Part shown: in pieces, positions 12,525 through 23,053 of the stretch | Layout of the letters: each line of letters starts with the position of its first letter | How positions within the stretch are numbered: the stretch's first letter is position 1 | Source of the DNA: Sisyra terminalis | Taxonomy: Eukaryota > Arthropoda > Insecta > Neuroptera > Sisyridae | Length of the DNA: 64,000 nucleotides | Assembly (NCBI GenBank): GCA_958496175.1 | Contig: OY292278.1 | Span: 12,152,001 to 12,216,000 of the forward strand | Direction: 5' to 3' | Translations under genes and position numbers: made by a program | Notes under the pieces: model-generated | Told to the model about the DNA's origin: nothing | The model's input: only the letters and a program-made list of their open reading frames with translations | The model's database searches: none

Positions 12525-12908
12525 GCAATAGATTATAAAAATTGAATATTTTCTTTCGGTAGAGGTGAAACAGAACATTTTTCGGAAGACGCAAGTGCAG
12601 ATAAAAGTTTATTTAAAACTTGGAAATGAAAAAAAAACAGAAGGTTTAAAATGAAACCAAATCTTAAATATTATAAAAAGAAATGTTTCCCTTTCAAGTA
12701 CAGTATACGGAGCTAAATCCATAAAGGTGTTAACTTAAATCTTTGAAAAGTTAGCACCCGCTACTTAGTAATAAATATAGAAAATAAAATATTACAAGAA
12801 AATAAGAAATTATAAAAAAATTGAAAAACTTTCTTTTAAGGTGGTAAATTTTTGAAGTTTTGTGTACTATGTTAATTTTCAAACTTCTTAAGAAAAACAC
12901 TAACCTGG

Positions 12909-13128
12909 TCAATTCAACGTTGGGAAAGCAGTTCGAAGTATTCTGTTATTGAAACTGAAACAATCCGGTGTGAAATGGATTCGGCAAATTTTTCTCATTA
13001 ATTTTCGGATTTTTTATAGCATTTATCCATTGTTGCATGGTGTAACTGCTACAGCTCTTTTCCTTGCTTGGAAGTTGATATAGATGCACAGTAGACAAAC
13101 ATTGGGGAACGCAACACACTCGTGGCAT
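12909..13128 (-). pseudogene. THAP-type zinc-finger exon with a one-base frameshift
   Basis: THAP domains are C2CH zinc fingers that bind DNA and occur in cellular regulators and P-element-type transposases. Reading from the ATG at 13126-13128 (ACC context) gives MPRVCCVPQC, a YQLP with the conserved proline, and QQWINAIKNP with the conserved tryptophan. This frame then runs out of the fold. One base later, the adjacent frame gives ICRIHFTPDCF (the C-x2-H pair and conserved F), then RILRTAFPTLN, matching the AVPTIF-type end of the domain, then TGA at 12909-12911. The shift falls in the AAAAA run just before the ICRIHF segment, where one extra A would explain it. The exon is followed by a good donor (CAG|GTTAGT). 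All family-defining residues are present, so the sequence is either a recently damaged gene or carries an assembly indel. Confidence 0.75.
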
Positions 13129-15400
13129 GGTAAATAGTAAAAAACAAACGTATATTAAGAAAGTATAAAAAAAAGTTAACTGCATACACAGGAATTAACC
13201 AAACTTATATCACTATTGTTTTTTTATACACTCATGTGCATACAAATGCATATGAACAGGAAAGAAAAGTTATATAAAAACTTAAAACTGATATCAAAAT
13301 ATAAGAAAACTATCGACTACAAACTAAGAAACTAATAAAATCACTAAATGTAAGTATTGTATAAAGTTGTCAAAAAGTTCCAAAAAAAAAACAATGTCAG
13401 ATCGAAAAAAAACAACAACTATGATAATAATGATGTACGATGAAGACTATTTTCTTCGAAAGGTAGCGACAAAGTGATTTAATTCGTAAATTATGGTGAA
13501 ACACACAAGCTGTTTCTTAAAATCGAATAAAATTATGCACAGTAATGAGCATACAATTTGGCCATCGTCTAATTTCTCTTTTTAAGAAAAGTTTCCATTT
13601 TATTTGAGAATTGATTTAAGAAACAATAAAATATAGAATGAGACGTTTCCATAATAGGTATAATATAAAATCTACTTGCTCACATTTGTATTTTTTTTTT
13701 ATGGAACTCAACGTTATACTTCAACAATAATGAATTTAATTTTTATTAATGAAATGAGACATTACAAAACGAAAACAAAATTTCACGGGAGTAATTGTTG
13801 TTTTCATCATAGAAAGTGAAATATGTTACTACATCACTGTTTTTAAACAATTAGAAATGTGTCAGTATTCTTGAAAAGGAGCAATACTAACAGGAAAATG
13901 TAAGGATCACATAAATGTAATAAAGCGTTAGCCTAATACAATTTCGATATGATACTATGGCAGATGAAAGAAAACCTCTTTGCAAATATAATAGCACAAT
14001 TATCTCTAAATTGATATTTTTTTACTTATGTTACCCTTGTAAACGCTAGTCGAAAACCGACGATATATTTATACCAATTCTCGAATGAAGAAAGAAATTT
14101 GTAATCAAATCATAAGTTGTCATAAGTCATGAAACTCAACTAAATTTTTAATCAAAATAAAAAATCACTAGATACATTTCTTAAAGTTATATATTTTTAT
14201 TATAATGCCAATTTTTCAAACAAGATACAATATATATAGTACAAAGCCTGGACGAAAAGTAATTGCGACGGCATTTTATTTTCTAACGAGTGTATTTTAT
14301 TAATCTTGGTAATCGGGAACGTTTTCATTTAATTATTATAGACTCTAATTCAAGCTGTTTCCTTCAATGTAATATATTCAAATAGCATTTTATTCTCATA
14401 TTTATCAGAATAGTTTTCAATTATATATAACTGTTTTTAGTTGAAGGTAACACGTGCCACACGCCTAATGTATGAATACATTTTTTTTTCGAATCCTATT
14501 TATCCGAATATTGTTCTTCATTTTAATGAAGCTACCAATTATAAAATATGGTTTTTCTAAATTTATTTTTAAAATTTTCCGTACATCTTAGTTGCAAATA
14601 ACAAATTTTAGTTACTAAGTGTTTACTAAATATTACTGACCAAAATAAAGAATACTTCTAATAGTTTAAAAATCTACTGAAATGAAGCTATGGAAATACA
14701 TTTTAAGAATCTAATAATTAATAAATATGAATAATCAATAATAAGGATTGTTAGTATAAATTAAACTACAAAATAATACAACTGCATAAAGGAACTAAAC
14801 AAGCAGGAAAATAATATAAGAGTTAAACTTACGCTATCTTTCATTATACCTTTTTCATTATTGAACACAATTTCTTAATTAAACCAACGTTATTTAATTT
14901 CGCAACAAATGTTCAATTAATGAATATAATAAAAATCTTATATTCAAAAATGCTCATCTAACGCTTTAACATTTTTGTAATTGCGTAGTTGCGATAAAAC
15001 TGGATAAAACCATCAGCTACCATAAAAAGACGAATGGTGTCGTTTAAAGTCGAGTCTCAAGACGAAATAAATCAGATGTTTTCTTTTAAAGAAGTTCACA
15101 TTTTTACCGATCGATTGAGAGAAACAACTTGACATGAAGTAAATTACAAATTCATAATTTTTTTCACCAACAAGTTAGCCAACAGTAAAATAGAGGAATG
15201 TTAAATACCTATTCGTTATTTAGCTTCTCTTTTTTAACATTGAAATTCATATAGCGTTTTCTTTGTTTTCGGCCCCAATACAAATCCTATTTCCCCATTA
15301 AGTGAATGGGCCCTGCGGGCAATACTCAATTACTTCATGTAGCTAACTTCATTATGGACGATTTAGTCGATTAGGGGATCAAATCGGTCGATTCCATTTT
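13129..15400. other. AT-rich intergenic DNA, no gene recognised
   Basis: No open frame with family or splice support was found on either strand. Simple A and T runs are frequent. Confidence 0.55.
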
Positions 15401-15800
15401 ATTGGTCAGTTTAGTTTGACAGTTCATTTTTGAAAGTTGTCAGTTTATGATGGAATTAACTTTATCCAAATAAAATTAATTTTTAACATTATGATTGTTC
15501 GAATTGATGGTCAATGTTGCGTTTAAACTTCATAAAATCGGAATCAAACCAAATAAATGTAAAACAGGTAATATTTATTGAGAAATTGTAGCTATGGATG
15601 CAATGCTAACAAGTACTTTTTGTAAATTTTGTAGATATTTTCCTACGTTTTACGAAGAACTAATGACAGCCAAATACGATGTATGTTTCAAAAGAAATCG
15701 TGCAAAGAAGAATCTAATCAAATCATCTGTAAATGTAAGCCACTGGGAGTGCAGCATAAATATGGTGAATATCAAAAGAATCTCCATCCATATGCCTTGA
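15401..15800 (+). promoter_or_regulatory. Candidate promoter and short ORF facing the satellite
   Basis: ATTGG (inverted CCAAT) near 15401 and TTTGACAG at 15415-15422 recall the Vps51 upstream region. A good splice donor (ACAG|GTAATA, GT at 15567) follows, then a plus-strand frame of 68 codons (15594-15800) beginning MDAMLTSTFCKFCRYFPTFY. No family is recognised. A transcript from here would run into the satellite edge about 600-750 bp downstream. This is a suggestion only. Confidence 0.2.
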
Positions 15801-15947
15801 CATCACGGGATAAAATGGACCGTAAAACTTAGTAATGATATTGAAAGTGTCTTTTTGCACATAGCATAAACAATTTTTACACAATTTCTCAGGTAAGGAC
15901 ATTGTTCTGTAATTTAAACTAAGATAAAATATACCCTTAGAAGCAAG

Positions 15948-16224
15948 GGCGGATTCAGGATTTTTTTCTGGGTGGTTAAATACAATCTTTTATTTGCAAG
16001 TGCATGAAAAGGATGCAACGAACAAAATCCGCAATTACAGCCAAAAATAGACTAAAGTTTCATTAATGTTCTTTCTGTTATTTTATTCATATATTTTAAC
16101 AACTCTAATAATTTGATTTGCTTCTAAATATGAACTGTGATGAAATCTCCACAGTACACAAAATTCCTTGGGTGGAGGAGGGGCACGTGCCACAATTCAA
16201 TTTTTTAAAAAAATCCTGGTTTCC
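15948..16224. mobile_element. Small MITE-like segment at the satellite boundary
   Basis: CAGGATTTTTTT near 15956 is mirrored by AAAAAAATCCTGG near 16207-16219, forming short terminal inverted repeats about 270 bp apart. The interior has no coding frame. The right end overlaps the point (about 16190) where similarity to the satellite unit begins. Target-site duplications could not be identified. Confidence 0.3.
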
Positions 16225-16649
16225 ATGTTCCATGATTGTAGAATCAATTCGAATGCCTGCTTGTAAACAATTCTAAAATAAAATAAAACACAGTAAATAT
16301 CGTCCTTAAAATATATTCAGTTAAAAATAGTTTATCATCATAAACGTAAGCAGTGCATCAGCATAAATAATTCTTCCTATTCAGCATATTAAAATTAACA
16401 GTTTTCGTGTCTTCATCTATTTTCCTGAGTGGTTGTTGTAGGTATTACTGCCCCAATATTTTCACTATCCAATAAGTTTATCACATCTCTAAATAATCGA
16501 ATTTTTCCGACGAGGCCTCTGCAAGTGTTCGGAATGTTTCCGAAAAAGTTAGTTCAGTTATGGGACATCTTAATATTATCCAAATTGGTGTGGATTGAAA
16601 ATTAGCAAAAGGCAATCATCAAGAACAGCAATCTTTGTTAAGATGTATT

Positions 16650-16735
16650 GTACTCTTTTCCACACCACCCATGGGGTAAAGTACTAGGCGCGTTTTTTTT
16701 AACGTGGTGTCCCCATGTAGGCCTAATCCACACAC
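16650..16735. repeat. Array-entry segment, edge copy
   Basis: This is the diverged counterpart of the segment at 30160-30243. It retains CCATGGGG at 16669-16676, but the partner arm at 16711-16718 reads CCCCATGT, so the inverted repeat is weakened by one base. It immediately precedes the first nested monomer. Confidence 0.6.
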
Positions 16736-19700
16736 CTAACGACAAAAACATTTCCCATTATGCAAATTATACATTTCGAATCAAACACGTTCAAGCAAAC
16801 TGTTAAGATCCCAGAGGGCACAACATTCCGAACAGCAAACGTTTGCCCATGCAAAACATGAATGCGTTCTTTGAGTTTGCCAACAATGGGAAATTCAAAC
16901 AAATTATGTAGAACAATGCTTGATTCGACTTGCACAATTTACATAGGCCCCTAAGAAAAAAAACTATCACTTGTCTGTTGCAACTTAAAAATAGAACTTC
17001 CTTATGCGAATCATACATTTCTAGTCAAACAAAATTCCGGTAAACTGCTAAGACCCCAAAGGACACAACATTCCGAACAGCAAACGTTTGCAGCAGCAAA
17101 ACAAGAATGCGTTCTTTGAGTTTGTCATCAATGGAAAGTCCAAACAGATTACATAGAAAAAAGCTTAATTCGACTTGTAGAATCCACATAGATCTCTAAA
17201 AAAACTACTTATTACTAAACAATTGTAACTTGAAAAAAAAGAATTCCCTCTTATGCATATTATACATTTTGAATCCAATAACATTAGAGCAAAATATTAA
17301 GATCCCAAAGGACACAACATTCCGAACACCAAACGTTTGTAGTAGCAAAACATGAATGCGTTCTTTGAGTTTGTCATCAGCAGGATATCGAAACAATTTA
17401 TAAAACAATGCTTGAATTCGACATGCATAAACTGCATAAGTTCCTAAAAAACCCCGTCTAAAACTAAACTATTGCAACTTGAAAATATACAATACCCTCA
17501 AAATATGCAAACTATACAATTCGAACCAAACAAAATTCAAGCAAAGTGTTAAGACTCCAAAGGACACAACATTTCGAACAGCAAACGTTTGCCCATGCAA
17601 AACATGAATGCGTTCTAAGAGTTTGTCATCAATGGGAAATCGAAATAAATTACGTAGAACAATTCGTGATTCGACTTGCACAATTCCCATAGAATCCCTA
17701 AGAAAAAACACCTAACACTGGCCAATGAACAGAAAAATAAAAAAAGACTTATTCCATTATGTCAATCATACATTTCAAGTCAAACATTATTCAGGAAAAT
17801 TGCAAAGATCCCAAAGGACACCACATTACCAAAAGCAAACGTTTGCAAATGCAAAACATGAATGCAATTTCGGGAGTTTTGTCATCAGTGGGAAATCAAA
17901 GCAAATTACATAGAATGCTGCTTGCCATCGAACTGCACAATTTTCACAATGTCCCTGAACTAATGTCCAGTATAATCCCGAGACCTGAAAATATAAAATA
18001 CCTAACACTGGACCGATGAAATTAAAAATAATAAATAAAAACTAATCCCATTATGTCAATCATACATTTCTAGCCAAACATTATTCAGGCAAATTACCAA
18101 GATCCCAAAGGACAAAACATTTCCAATTGCAAACGTTTGCAAATGCAAAACATGAATGCAATTTCTGGAGTTTTGTCATCAGTGGGATATCAAAGCAATT
18201 TACATAGAATGCTGCTTGCCATCGACCTGCATAATATTCACAATGTCCTAACACTAATGTCCAGTATTTTCCCGAGTCCTGAAAAAAAAATCCTAACACT
18301 GGACCGATGAAAAGAAAAAAAAAATCAAAGACTAATATTATTATGTCAATTATACTTTTTTAGCCAAACATTATTCAGGCAAATTGCCAAGATCCCAAAG
18401 GGCATAACATTTCCAAAAGCAAACGTTTGCATCACAAATCATGAATGCTATTCTTGGAGTTTTGTCATCAATGGGATATCAAAGCTATTTACTTAGAATA
18501 CTGCTTGGCACCGAACTGCATAATTTTCACAATTTCCTAAAACTAATGTCCACTATAATTCCAAGTCCTGAAATAAATAAATTCCTAACACTGGACTTAG
18601 GAAAAGAAAAATATATAGACTAATTCCATCATATCAATTATACATTTCTAGCCAAACATAATTCAAGCAAATAACCAAGATCCCAAAGGACAAAACATTT
18701 CCAATAGCAAACGTTTGCCAATGCAAAACATGAATGCTATTTCTGGAGTTTTGTCAGCAGTGGGATATTAAAGCAATTTACGTAGAACGCTGCTTGCCAT
18801 CGAACTGCATAATTTTCATAACTTCCTTAAACTAATGTCCAGTACAATCCAGAGTCCTAAAAAAAGCCCTAACACTGGACCAATGAAAAGAAAAAAAATT
18901 AAAGTCTTATATCATTATGTCAAACATACATTTCTAGCCAAACAATATTCAAGCAAATTGCCAAGACCCCAAAAGACAAAACATTTCCAAAAGCAAACGT
19001 TTGCATCACAAATCTTGAATGCTATTCCTGGAGTTTTGTCATCAGTGGGATATCAAAGCAATTTACGTAGAATGCTGCTTGCCATCGAACTGCATAATTT
19101 TCACAATTTCCTAAAACTAATGTCCAGAATATTTCCAAGTCCTACAAAAAATAAATTCCTATCACTGAACTTATGAAAAGAAAAATATAAAAAGACTAAT
19201 TTCCCTACGAAAATCAAACATTTCAAGCCAAACATAATTTAGGTAAAGTACCCAGATCCCAAAGGACACAACATTCCGAACAGCAAACGTTTGCAAGTGC
19301 AAAACATGAATGCAATTTCTGGAGTTTTGTCATCAGTGGAATATCAAGGTAATTTACGTAGAATGCTGCTTGCCATCGAACTGCATAATTTTCACAATGT
19401 CCTAAAACTAATGTCCAGTATATTCCCGAGTCCTGAAAAGAAATTCCTAGCACTGGACCGATAAATGAAATAAAAATAAAAATTAATATCATTATGTCAA
19501 TCATACATTTCTAGCCAAACAATATTCAGGCAAATTACCAAGATCCCAAAGGACAAAACATTTCCAATGGCAAACGTTTGCAAATGCAAAACATGAATGC
19601 AATTCTGGAGTTTTGTCATCAGTGGGAAAGCAAAGTAATTTACGTAGAATGCTGTTTGCCATCGAAGTGCATAATTAACACAATTTGCTTAAATTAATGT

Positions 19701-21460
19701 CCAGTTTAATTCCAAGTCCTGAAAATAAATAAATTCCTAACACTGGACCGATAAAAAGAAGAAAACAATCAAAGACTAATATCATTATGTCAATCATACA
19801 TTTCTAGCCAAACATTATTCAGGCAAATTACCAAGATCCCAAAGGACAAAACATTTCCAAATGCAAACGTTTGCAAATACAAATCAAGAATGCAATTTCT
19901 GGAATTTTGTCATCAGTGGTTTAGCAAAGTAATTTACGTAGAACACTGCTTGCCATGGACTTGCATAATTTTACAATACCCTAAAACTAATGTCCAGTAT
20001 AATCCTGAGTCCTGAAAAAAAACCCTATCTCTGGACCGATAAATGAAAAATAACTAAATAAAAACTAATGACATTATGTCAATTATGCATTTCTAGCCAA
20101 ACATTATTCAGGCAAATTGCCAAGATCCCAAAGGACATTACATTTCCCAATGCAAACGTTTGCAATTGCAAAACATGAATGCAATTTCTGGAGTTTTGTC
20201 ATCAATGGGATTTCAAGGCAATTTACGTAGAGTCCTACTTGGCTTTGACTTGCATAATATGCATAATGTCCTAAAACTACAGTCCAGCTTATACCCAATC
20301 CTGAAAAAAATTCCGAACACTGGACCGATGAAATGAAAAAAAAATAAAATTAATATCATTATGTTAATCATACATTTCAAGTCAAACATTATTCAGGCAA
20401 ATTGCCATGTTCCCAAAGGACATAACATTTCCAAATGCAAACGTTTGCAAATGCAAAACATGAATGCTATTTCTGGAGTTTTGTCAGCAGTGGGATATTA
20501 AAGCAATTTACGTAGAACGCTGCTTGCCATCGAACTGCATAATTTTCATAACTTCCTTAAACTAATGTCCAGTACAATCCAGAGTCCTAAAAAAAGCCCT
20601 AACACTGGACCAATGAAAAGAAAAAAAATTAAAGTCTTATATCATTATGTCAAACATACATTTCTAGCCAAACAATATTCAAGCAAATTGCCAAGACCCC
20701 AAAGGACAAAACATTTCCAAAAGCAAACGTTTGCATCACAAATCTTGAATGCTATTCCTGGAGTTTTGTCATCAGTGGGATATCAAAGCAATTTACGTAG
20801 AATGCTGCTTGCCATCGAACTGCATAATTTTCACAATTTCCTAAAACTAATGTCCAGAATATTTCCAAGTCCTACAAAAAATAAATTCCTATCACTGAAC
20901 TTATGAAAAGAAAAATATAAAAAGACTAATTTCCCTACGAAAATCAAACATTTCAAGCCAAACATAATTTAGGTAAAGTACCCAGATCCCAAAGGACACA
21001 ACATTCCGAACAGCAAACGTTTGCATCACAAATCTGGAATGCGTTCTTTGAGTTTGTCATCAGTGGTAACTAAGCAATTTGCCTAAATCAATGTTTGATC
21101 AATGTTTGATAAATGACTAAATACCAAGCCCGGCGTCCGACTATTAAAGCCAGCGTCCCACTAGAATATTTAGTCACAACTAACAAATAACTAATTTCCC
21201 TATATCTATATCTATTACAAAAATGAAGGCTAATTCCCTTATGTCAACCATACATTTCTAGCCAAACATTAGTCAGGCAAACTGCCCAGATCCCAAAGGA
21301 CACAACAATCCGAACAGCAAACGTTTGCACTCGCAAATCATGAATGCGTTCTTTGAGTTTGTCATCAATGGAAAATCTTAAGCATTTGCGTAGATCAATG
21401 TTTGAATTCGAATTGCATAATCCACATAGGTCCCTAAAGTTCAAATATAGAAAATCCTAG
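16736..21460. repeat. Nested monomer array (about 250- and 288-bp repeats), edge plus unit 1
   Basis: Tandem monomers share the consensus blocks TCATACATTTCTAGCCAAAC, AAGATCCCAAAGGACA, GCAAACGTTTGC, ATGAATGC, GAGTTTTGTCATCAGTGGG, TGTCCAGT and ACTGGACCGATGA. Starts of the GCAAACGTTTGC palindrome: 16835, 17080, 17329 (variant), 17581, 17835, 18129, 18419, 18707, 18993, 19283, 19570, 19863, 20152, 20437, 20723, 21013, 21317. Spacing is about 245-254 bp for the first monomers, then 285-294 bp. Open frames of 60-113 codons occur on both strands but are broken differently in different monomers, so the array is treated as non-coding. Confidence 0.93.
17329..17340. other. Only variant copy of the palindrome
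   Basis: Here the 12-mer reads CCAAACGTTTGT, with both outer bases changed and the inner 10-bp palindrome CAAACGTTTG intact. All other copies read in the window keep all twelve bases. Confidence 0.85.
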
Positions 21461-22068
21461 TTAAATCTAAACTAAATGGAAATCCGTGGATCCTTGGAAT
21501 CTGAAAGAAATTCCTGAAAGAAAAGTTCGTTAATCCTTACGTGACTAAATACTCAGCCGGCCGCCGACTAAAAATGCGTCCGTGCCGCAAGAGCGTACGA
21601 CAATTAAAACGTCCAGGCCATTACAGCGTCCGATAATAAAAGCGCAGAGGCTACAAGAAGCGTCCGACAATTAAAGCCATTAACCGACATAAATATTTAG
21701 CCACATCTAACTTATAACTAATTTTCTTATAACTAATTTGACTTATAACTAATTGAAACAAACATATGAGCAAGCCGGCGCGCAGCGTCCAACTGTACCC
21801 TTATGTTTTTGAAAACTTAAAACTAACGAAACCCAAAAAAAAAACACACACAAAACAAACAAAAACAAACAAAGCAAACAAAAACAAACAAAAAACAAAC
21901 CAACAAATAACAAACAAAAACACACAAAAAACAATCAAAATACAAACAAAAAACAAACAAACAAATAACAAACAAAAACAAAAAAAAACAATCAAAATAC
22001 AAACAAAATACAAACAAAATACAAAAACTAACAAAAAAAACATATGAGCAAGCCGGCGCGCAGCGTCC
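21133..22068. repeat. Dispersed GCGTCC motif segment of the spacer
   Basis: GCGTCC or ACGTCC occurs at about 21133, 21153, 21576, 21609, 21626, 21660, 21785 and 22063. Several copies are embedded in a longer degenerate unit (GCGTCCGAC, then A/T-ATTAAAGCC). It is locally richer in CG dinucleotides than its surroundings (for example AGCCGGCGCGCAGCG). The same segment recurs at +13,449, +26,898 and +40,347. It looks like the remains of an older short tandem repeat. Confidence 0.6.
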
Positions 22069-22086
22069 ACCTATACTCTTATGTTT
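21762..22086. repeat. CAAACAAA-rich tract between about 46-bp direct repeats, unit 1
   Basis: Direct repeats 21762-21808 and 22040-22086 (core ACATATGAGCAAGCCGGCG, continuing to CTTATGTTT) flank an A/C-only-like tract (about 21829-22040) of CAAACAAAAA and AATACAAACA units. Open frames across it (K/T/N/Q-rich on plus, F/V/C/L-rich on minus) are composition artefacts. Equivalent copies are at 35211-35535, 48660-48985 and 62109-62433. Confidence 0.85.
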
Positions 22087-22140
22087 TAGCTAAAATCTAA
22101 AATCTATCAAACAAAAAAAAATCACAAAAAAGCAATTTAA

Positions 22141-22338
22141 ACATTTATGGGCCATTTTCACACCTGACCCTACAAATGTGTCAAGAAGTAAAAAAAAAAA
22201 AACACACACACAAACAAACTAATATGCCATACTACTAAGTAAAAAAATTCCAAACGCTAGTAGACGCACTATGCGCTACGTAAGAAAAAAAGCGAAAAAA
22301 CATTTATGGGCCATTTTCACACCTGACCCTACAAATGT
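22141..22338. repeat. Pair of 39-bp direct repeats
   Basis: ACATTTATGGGCCATTTTCA and the bases following it (22141-22179) are repeated exactly at 22300-22338. Between them are an A run, ACACACAC and ATGCGCTACGTAAG. Copies occur in all units at the same offset. Confidence 0.85.
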
Positions 22339-22601
22339 ACTAAGTGAATTGCAGAAAAAAAAAATTAAAAAAAATAAAACTCATTCATCGTAAAGATAAT
22401 CCAAATCGTAATCCAAAAGATGTGCCGAAGATGTACTCAAACGTACTCCAAAAGATATTCCAAAAGATAGCCACTTAACACTGCACTTTCAATAGAGTGG
22501 TTATACAACCAACTCAACACACTAAAAGATGAACATGTACTCAAACCTACAATTTAAAACTTTGCTAATTTTTTTGTGTTTATTTTAAACTACCCCAAAT
22601 A

Positions 22602-22874
22602 AATTTATAGAAGTAGATAAGGGAAGAAATTATTTTTTTTTGTTTAAATATTTTCTTTAGGCAACTCGTCAATAGCATTAAGAAAAAAAATCAAATAACA
22701 ATGAATTTCTCTATAAATCTAAATATCAATCAACAAACAATATCAATATCAATCTATGAATTTATAAAAGTAGATAATAAGGGAAGAAATTAAATTCTTT
22801 TTTGTTTAAATATTTTCTTTAGACAACTAGCCAATAGCATTAAGAAAAAAGTCAAATAACAATGAATTTGTTAT
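22602..22874. repeat. Pair of about 115-bp direct repeats beside the promoter-like patch
   Basis: 22602-22716 and 22759-22874 are imperfect direct repeats (shared GGGAAGAAATTA, TTTGTTTAAATATTTTCTTT, CAATAGCATTAAGAAAAAA, CAAATAACAATGAATTT). Both contain AATTTATA, which on the minus strand reads TATAAATT, a possible TATA-like element for leftward transcription from the heat shock element at 23011. Confidence 0.75.
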
Positions 22875-22889
22875 ATGAAAACATGAATG

Positions 22890-23053
22890 TATTGTTTTGA
22901 CAGCTCTTTGACAGCGATTTGAATAACAATGAAGAGTGGCCACTATTGGCCGAAAAAATAACTAACTTTTTCAAATTTGAAAGCCGCGAGAATAAACGAT
23001 TGTTTCGATTTTCGTGATTCTTCGTGAATCTTCGTGAAAAGCTTTGGCGCCAA
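22890..23053. promoter_or_regulatory. Promoter-like patch with heat shock element, unit 1
   Basis: Three copies of the 10-mer TTCGTGA(A/T)TC or its variant start at 23011, 23021 and 23031. They create alternating TTC and GAA boxes every 5 bp: TTC 23011, GAT 23016 (imperfect), TTC 23021, GAA 23026, TTC 23031, GAA 23036. This is the HSF-binding arrangement (inverted nGAAn repeats) with five of six boxes perfect and four perfect boxes in a row. Just to the right, TTGGCGCCAA (23044-23053) is a perfect palindrome matching the E2F-type TTTGGCGC. To the left are two TTTGACAG copies (22896-22903, 22907-22914) and GGCCACTATTGGCC, which contains an inverted CCAAT. Direction of transcription is not decided by the sequence. 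Confidence 0.6.

Larger units (their letters stand above)
16190..19017. repeat. Truncated, diverged edge copy of the 13.45-kb satellite unit
   Basis: From about 16190 the sequence aligns with the unit segment beginning near 29700, with clear but imperfect similarity: shared TTCTTCCTATTCAGCATATT, ACGAGGCCTCTGCA and GGGGTAAAGTACTAGGCGCG. It then continues through nested monomers to about 19017. Beyond that point, identity to the copy 13,449 bp downstream becomes essentially complete. This edge copy holds more of the shorter (about 250 bp) monomers than the internal units. Diverged end copies next to homogenised internal copies are the usual pattern at a tandem array edge. Confidence 0.85.

Noticed and set aside
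16723..21444. Open frames of 60-113 codons on both strands of the monomers (also in every later array block)
   Set aside because: They occur on opposite strands of the same DNA, are interrupted at different points in different monomers, and monomer lengths are often not multiples of three. They reflect shared repeat sequence rather than selected protein.
16736..21460. CRISPR-like array because of regularly spaced GCAAACGTTTGC
   Set aside because: Spacing is about 288 bp, the intervening sequences are similar to each other rather than unique spacers, and the context is eukaryotic.
21749..22070. K/T/N/Q-rich and F/V/C/L-rich open frames across the CAAACAAA tract
   Set aside because: Pure by-products of a stop-poor simple repeat; both strands are open and the length changes by slippage in unit 3.
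21762..23053. Orthology to Drosophila hsr-omega
   Set aside because: Only the layout (heat shock element plus about 280-bp repeats) is comparable; no shared sequence such as the hsr-omega repeat nonamer was seen, so only an analogy is proposed.
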